In this document: positions 6,643 to 8,114 of the stretch, one piece after another
Position numbering within the stretch: position 1 is the stretch's first letter
How the letters are laid out: each line of letters starts with the position of its first letter
NCBI GenBank assembly: GCA_031284185.1
Contig: JAITAJ010000129.1
Span: forward strand, 1 to 8,114
Length of the DNA: 8,114 bases
Reading direction: 5' to 3'
From: Accumulibacter sp.
GTDB lineage: Bacteria > Pseudomonadota > Gammaproteobacteria > Burkholderiales > Rhodocyclaceae
Made by a program: the position numbers and the translations under genes
Notes under the pieces: generated by a model
Database searches by the model: none
What the model was told of the DNA's origin: nothing
Seen by the model: only the letters and a program-made list of their open reading frames with translations

Positions 6643-6951
6643 CCTCTGAGCCGCTTCAAGTCGGGACGGAAGTCCGAAGTGCTGGCCGCGCTCAGAGCGC
6701 ACAGAGAATCCGGGGAAGCGGAAACCCCGGTGCGCGATGCCTGGCGTTACATCTCCAACCGGCCTGGATAGACTACCGCTCTTCCATCGCGGCCAATTTG
6801 CCGATCGGCTCTGGCGAAGTCGAAAGCGCCCATCGTTCCCTCATCCAGAAACGCCTCAAGCTCCCCGGCACAGAGTGGCGCCCAGACAACACAGGCCATG
6901 CCCGATCTCCGTGCCATGGGCCATCGGGTGCCACCGTCCGACCGGAAGTAA
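6643..6951 (+). pseudogene. Frameshifted C-terminal remnant of a transposase (ISKra4-like)
   Basis: Three short pieces in two reading frames join into one recognisable transposase C terminus. The first piece reads KSEVLAALRAHRESGEAE and continues TPVRDAWRYISNRPG, ending at a TAG (6769-6771). The next piece, in another frame from about 6771, reads DYRSSIAANLPIGSGEVE and then SAHRSLIQKRLKLPGTEW. The GSGEVESAHR block is typical of the C-terminal end of ISKra4-like transposases, carrying the catalytic glutamate region. Near 6890 the frame shifts back, giving TQAMPDLRAMG and a stop at 6949-6951. The N-terminal and central parts of the transposase are missing. At least two frameshifts plus truncation mean it is dead. 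The exact IS family is uncertain. The left limit given is where similarity becomes visible, not a true element end. Confidence 0.65.
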
Positions 6952-6965
6952 AGCCAAGGAAACGC

Positions 6966-7004
6966 TGAACAAGCCAGTAAATCACCCGATTACTGGTTTG
7001 TTCA
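6966..7004. repeat. Strong inverted repeat, 15-bp stem with 9-base loop
   Basis: TGAACAAGCCAGTAA (6966-6980) and TTACTGGTTTGTTCA (6990-7004) are inverted copies with one mismatch, which becomes a G-U pair in plus-strand RNA. The loop is ATCACCCGA. There is no T-run after either arm, so it is not a canonical intrinsic terminator. It lies just past the transposase remnant and may be part of a decayed mobile-element end. The flanking GCTGAAC (6964-6970) also has an inverted copy at 7011-7017, offering an alternative pairing. Confidence 0.7.
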
Positions 7005-7096
7005 ACTGCCGTTCAGCTGAAAATCACGCTGACCGACAGCCTGGTGTGAGTTCCCCGAATCGGTAAGCTGCAGATCGAGCGTTGATTCGGATTTGA

Positions 7097-7131
7097 CCGG
7101 CCGGAAAAAGTCAATCCAATCTTTCGGCCGG
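7097..7131. repeat. GC-rich inverted repeat downstream of the aldolase gene
   Basis: CCGGCCG (7097-7103) and CGGCCGG (7125-7131) form a 7-bp stem. It is extended by AAA/TTT (7105-7107 with 7122-7124) across a single bulged G. It lies 51 bases beyond the stop of the minus-strand aldolase gene. It could act as a terminator or RNA-stability hairpin for that transcript, but no T-rich tail follows on the minus strand. Confidence 0.4.
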
Positions 7132-7181
7132 CTTGACCATCATGGAGCCAAAGAACGCTGAAGCGAACTCGCGCTGCCGGC

Positions 7182-8114
7182 TCAACCAAACAAGGCGAGC
7201 TGCGTCTTGAGCACCTCGCCCAACTGCACCATCTGCTGCATGTTGCTCTGGAAGTGCGCGGCGTAGTAATTGCCGGATTCGCACACGCGGGCGGCGACGG
7301 AGGCAAAGTTGCCGATCGACTTCTGGTAGTCCTTGGCGCAGATGGGGTAATCGAGGTACTCGGCGAGCGAGGCGGTCGACAGATAGGCAGAAACGATCTC
7401 GGCCTTTTCCGGCTCCTGCTGCCAGTTGTCGCACAGCCAGACGTACAGCTCGGGGTGGAAGTTGGTCATCACGCCGCTGTAGCCGTGCGCGCCGGCCTGC
7501 AGCGAGGGCAGCAGGGTCTGTCCGTTGGCGTTGGCGATGTGCAGGCGGCTGTCCTTGGCGAGGGCGACGCGGCGCCGGATCGTCTCGATCTGGCAGCAGG
7601 TGTCCTTGATGAAGGTGTAGCGGCCGCTCTGCGCGCACCAGTCGACGACTTTGTCGGAGAGCAGGCGCTTGTAGGGGTGCGGGCACTCGTAGATGCCGAG
7701 GCCGACCTTGGCGGGGAGCGCGGCGGTGATCTTCTGCAGGTTGGCGAGCGCAGTCTCGTCGTTCTCGCCGGGCATGGCCAGGCGGTTGCTGATCAGGATC
7801 ACGCTGTCGACGCCGGTCTCGGCGATTTTGCCGAGCTGGTCGATCTGCTGCGAGATGCCGCAGGCGGTGTGCCCCGAGGCGACGACGGGAACGCGCCCGG
7901 CGGTATAGTCGAGGACGAAGCGGGTCAGCTGAAGCGATTCAGCTTCGGACAAAAAAAACATCTCACTCGACTGGCAGTTGGCGAACAGGCCGTTCACGCC
8001 CTTGCCGATGTACCAGTCGATCAGTTTCTTCAGCGACTCCCAGTCGATTTCGCGCTGGTCGTCGAAGGGCGTCAGTATCACCGGCCAGACGCCGCGGTAG
8101 TGGTCATTGGTGCT
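7182..8114 (-). CDS. Dihydrodipicolinate synthase/N-acetylneuraminate lyase-family aldolase (N terminus beyond window)
   Basis: 310 residues are visible, and the frame runs off the right edge. The GTG at 8079-8081 is internal, because the frame upstream encodes STNDHYRGVWP, which joins VILTPF to give the family's usual GVWPVILTPF opening; few residues should be missing. It is a class I TIM-barrel aldolase. Numbered from the visible end, the Schiff-base lysine is K170 (FIKDT) and the catalytic tyrosine is Y142 (GIYECPHPY). The substrate-carboxylate motif, GTTGE in true DapA or GSTGE in neuraminate lyase, is CQSSE here (47-51). The DapA arginine that binds aspartate semialdehyde (E. coli Arg138) aligns with Pro147. 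A lysine-pathway role is therefore unlikely; cleavage of a sugar-acid or similar 2-oxo acid is more plausible. The substrate is unknown. It lies next to the transposase remnant, so it may be an acquired gene. Confidence 0.88.
   Translation of the reverse strand, partial: STNDHYRGVWPVILTPFDDQREIDWESLKKLIDWYIGKGVNGLFANCQSSEMFFLSEAESLQLTRFVLDYTAGRVPVVASGHTACGISQQIDQLGKIAETGVDSVILISNRLAMPGENDETALANLQKITAALPAKVGLGIYECPHPYKRLLSDKVVDWCAQSGRYTFIKDTCCQIETIRRRVALAKDSRLHIANANGQTLLPSLQAGAHGYSGVMTNFHPELYVWLCDNWQQEPEKAEIVSAYLSTASLAEYLDYPICAKDYQKSIGNFASVAARVCESGNYYAAHFQSNMQQMVQLGEVLKTQLALFG

Noticed and set aside
6444..6659. A 71-codon minus-strand frame upstream of mce.
   Set aside because: Ordinary-looking composition but no recognisable family or ribosome site, and it partly overlaps the transposase remnant; not strong enough to call.
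7111..7686. A 191-codon frame overlapping the aldolase on the same strand.
   Set aside because: Arg/Ala/Leu/Pro-rich shadow in another frame of the aldolase gene.

Overview
The window is GC-rich chromosomal DNA that looks betaproteobacterial, most likely from the Rhodocyclales group. The clues are the cutA-dsbD pair joined by an ATGA overlap, a TIGR02647-type small protein, an EI24-domain membrane protein and dense GC-ending codons. No rRNA, tRNA, CRISPR array or phage gene is visible. The taxonomic placement is inference from gene families, not from a marker gene.

Layout, left to right. (1) An EI24-domain inner-membrane protein on the minus strand (84-815) is divergent from hemG, a flavodoxin-type protoporphyrinogen oxidase on the plus strand (1131-1658); a 315-base spacer lies between them. 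(2) Between hemG and the next gene lies a 174-bp imperfect palindrome (1662-1835). It has perfect 15-bp terminal inverted repeats, three exact 14-bp tandem copies on its right side and a hairpin near its centre. (3) A small TIGR02647-type protein (1871-2146, plus) overlaps the 3' end of dsbD tail to tail. (4) A minus-strand cluster reads mce (methylmalonyl-CoA epimerase) - 547-residue conserved protein of unknown function - cutA - dsbD. Gaps are 72 bp, 13 bp and a 4-base overlap, so this is a probable transcription unit. (5) From about 6350 to 7180 there is a poorer, less GC-rich stretch: the mce upstream region, a frameshifted transposase remnant and two strong inverted repeats. (6) A dihydrodipicolinate synthase-family aldolase (minus) runs off the right edge. 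Its active-site pattern suggests it is not the lysine-pathway enzyme.

How the genes fit together: hemG serves haem synthesis. DsbD carries reducing power across the inner membrane to periplasmic thiol proteins, including cytochrome c maturation. CutA is its usual neighbour, with a loosely defined metal-tolerance role. Mce acts in propionyl-CoA/methylmalonyl-CoA interconversion but is not next to a mutase here. The 547-residue protein is the main unknown.

No clearly new multi-gene system is visible. The best leads are the palindromic repeat element, the unknown protein with a start site that may be masked by a hairpin, and the atypical aldolase beside the transposon scar.
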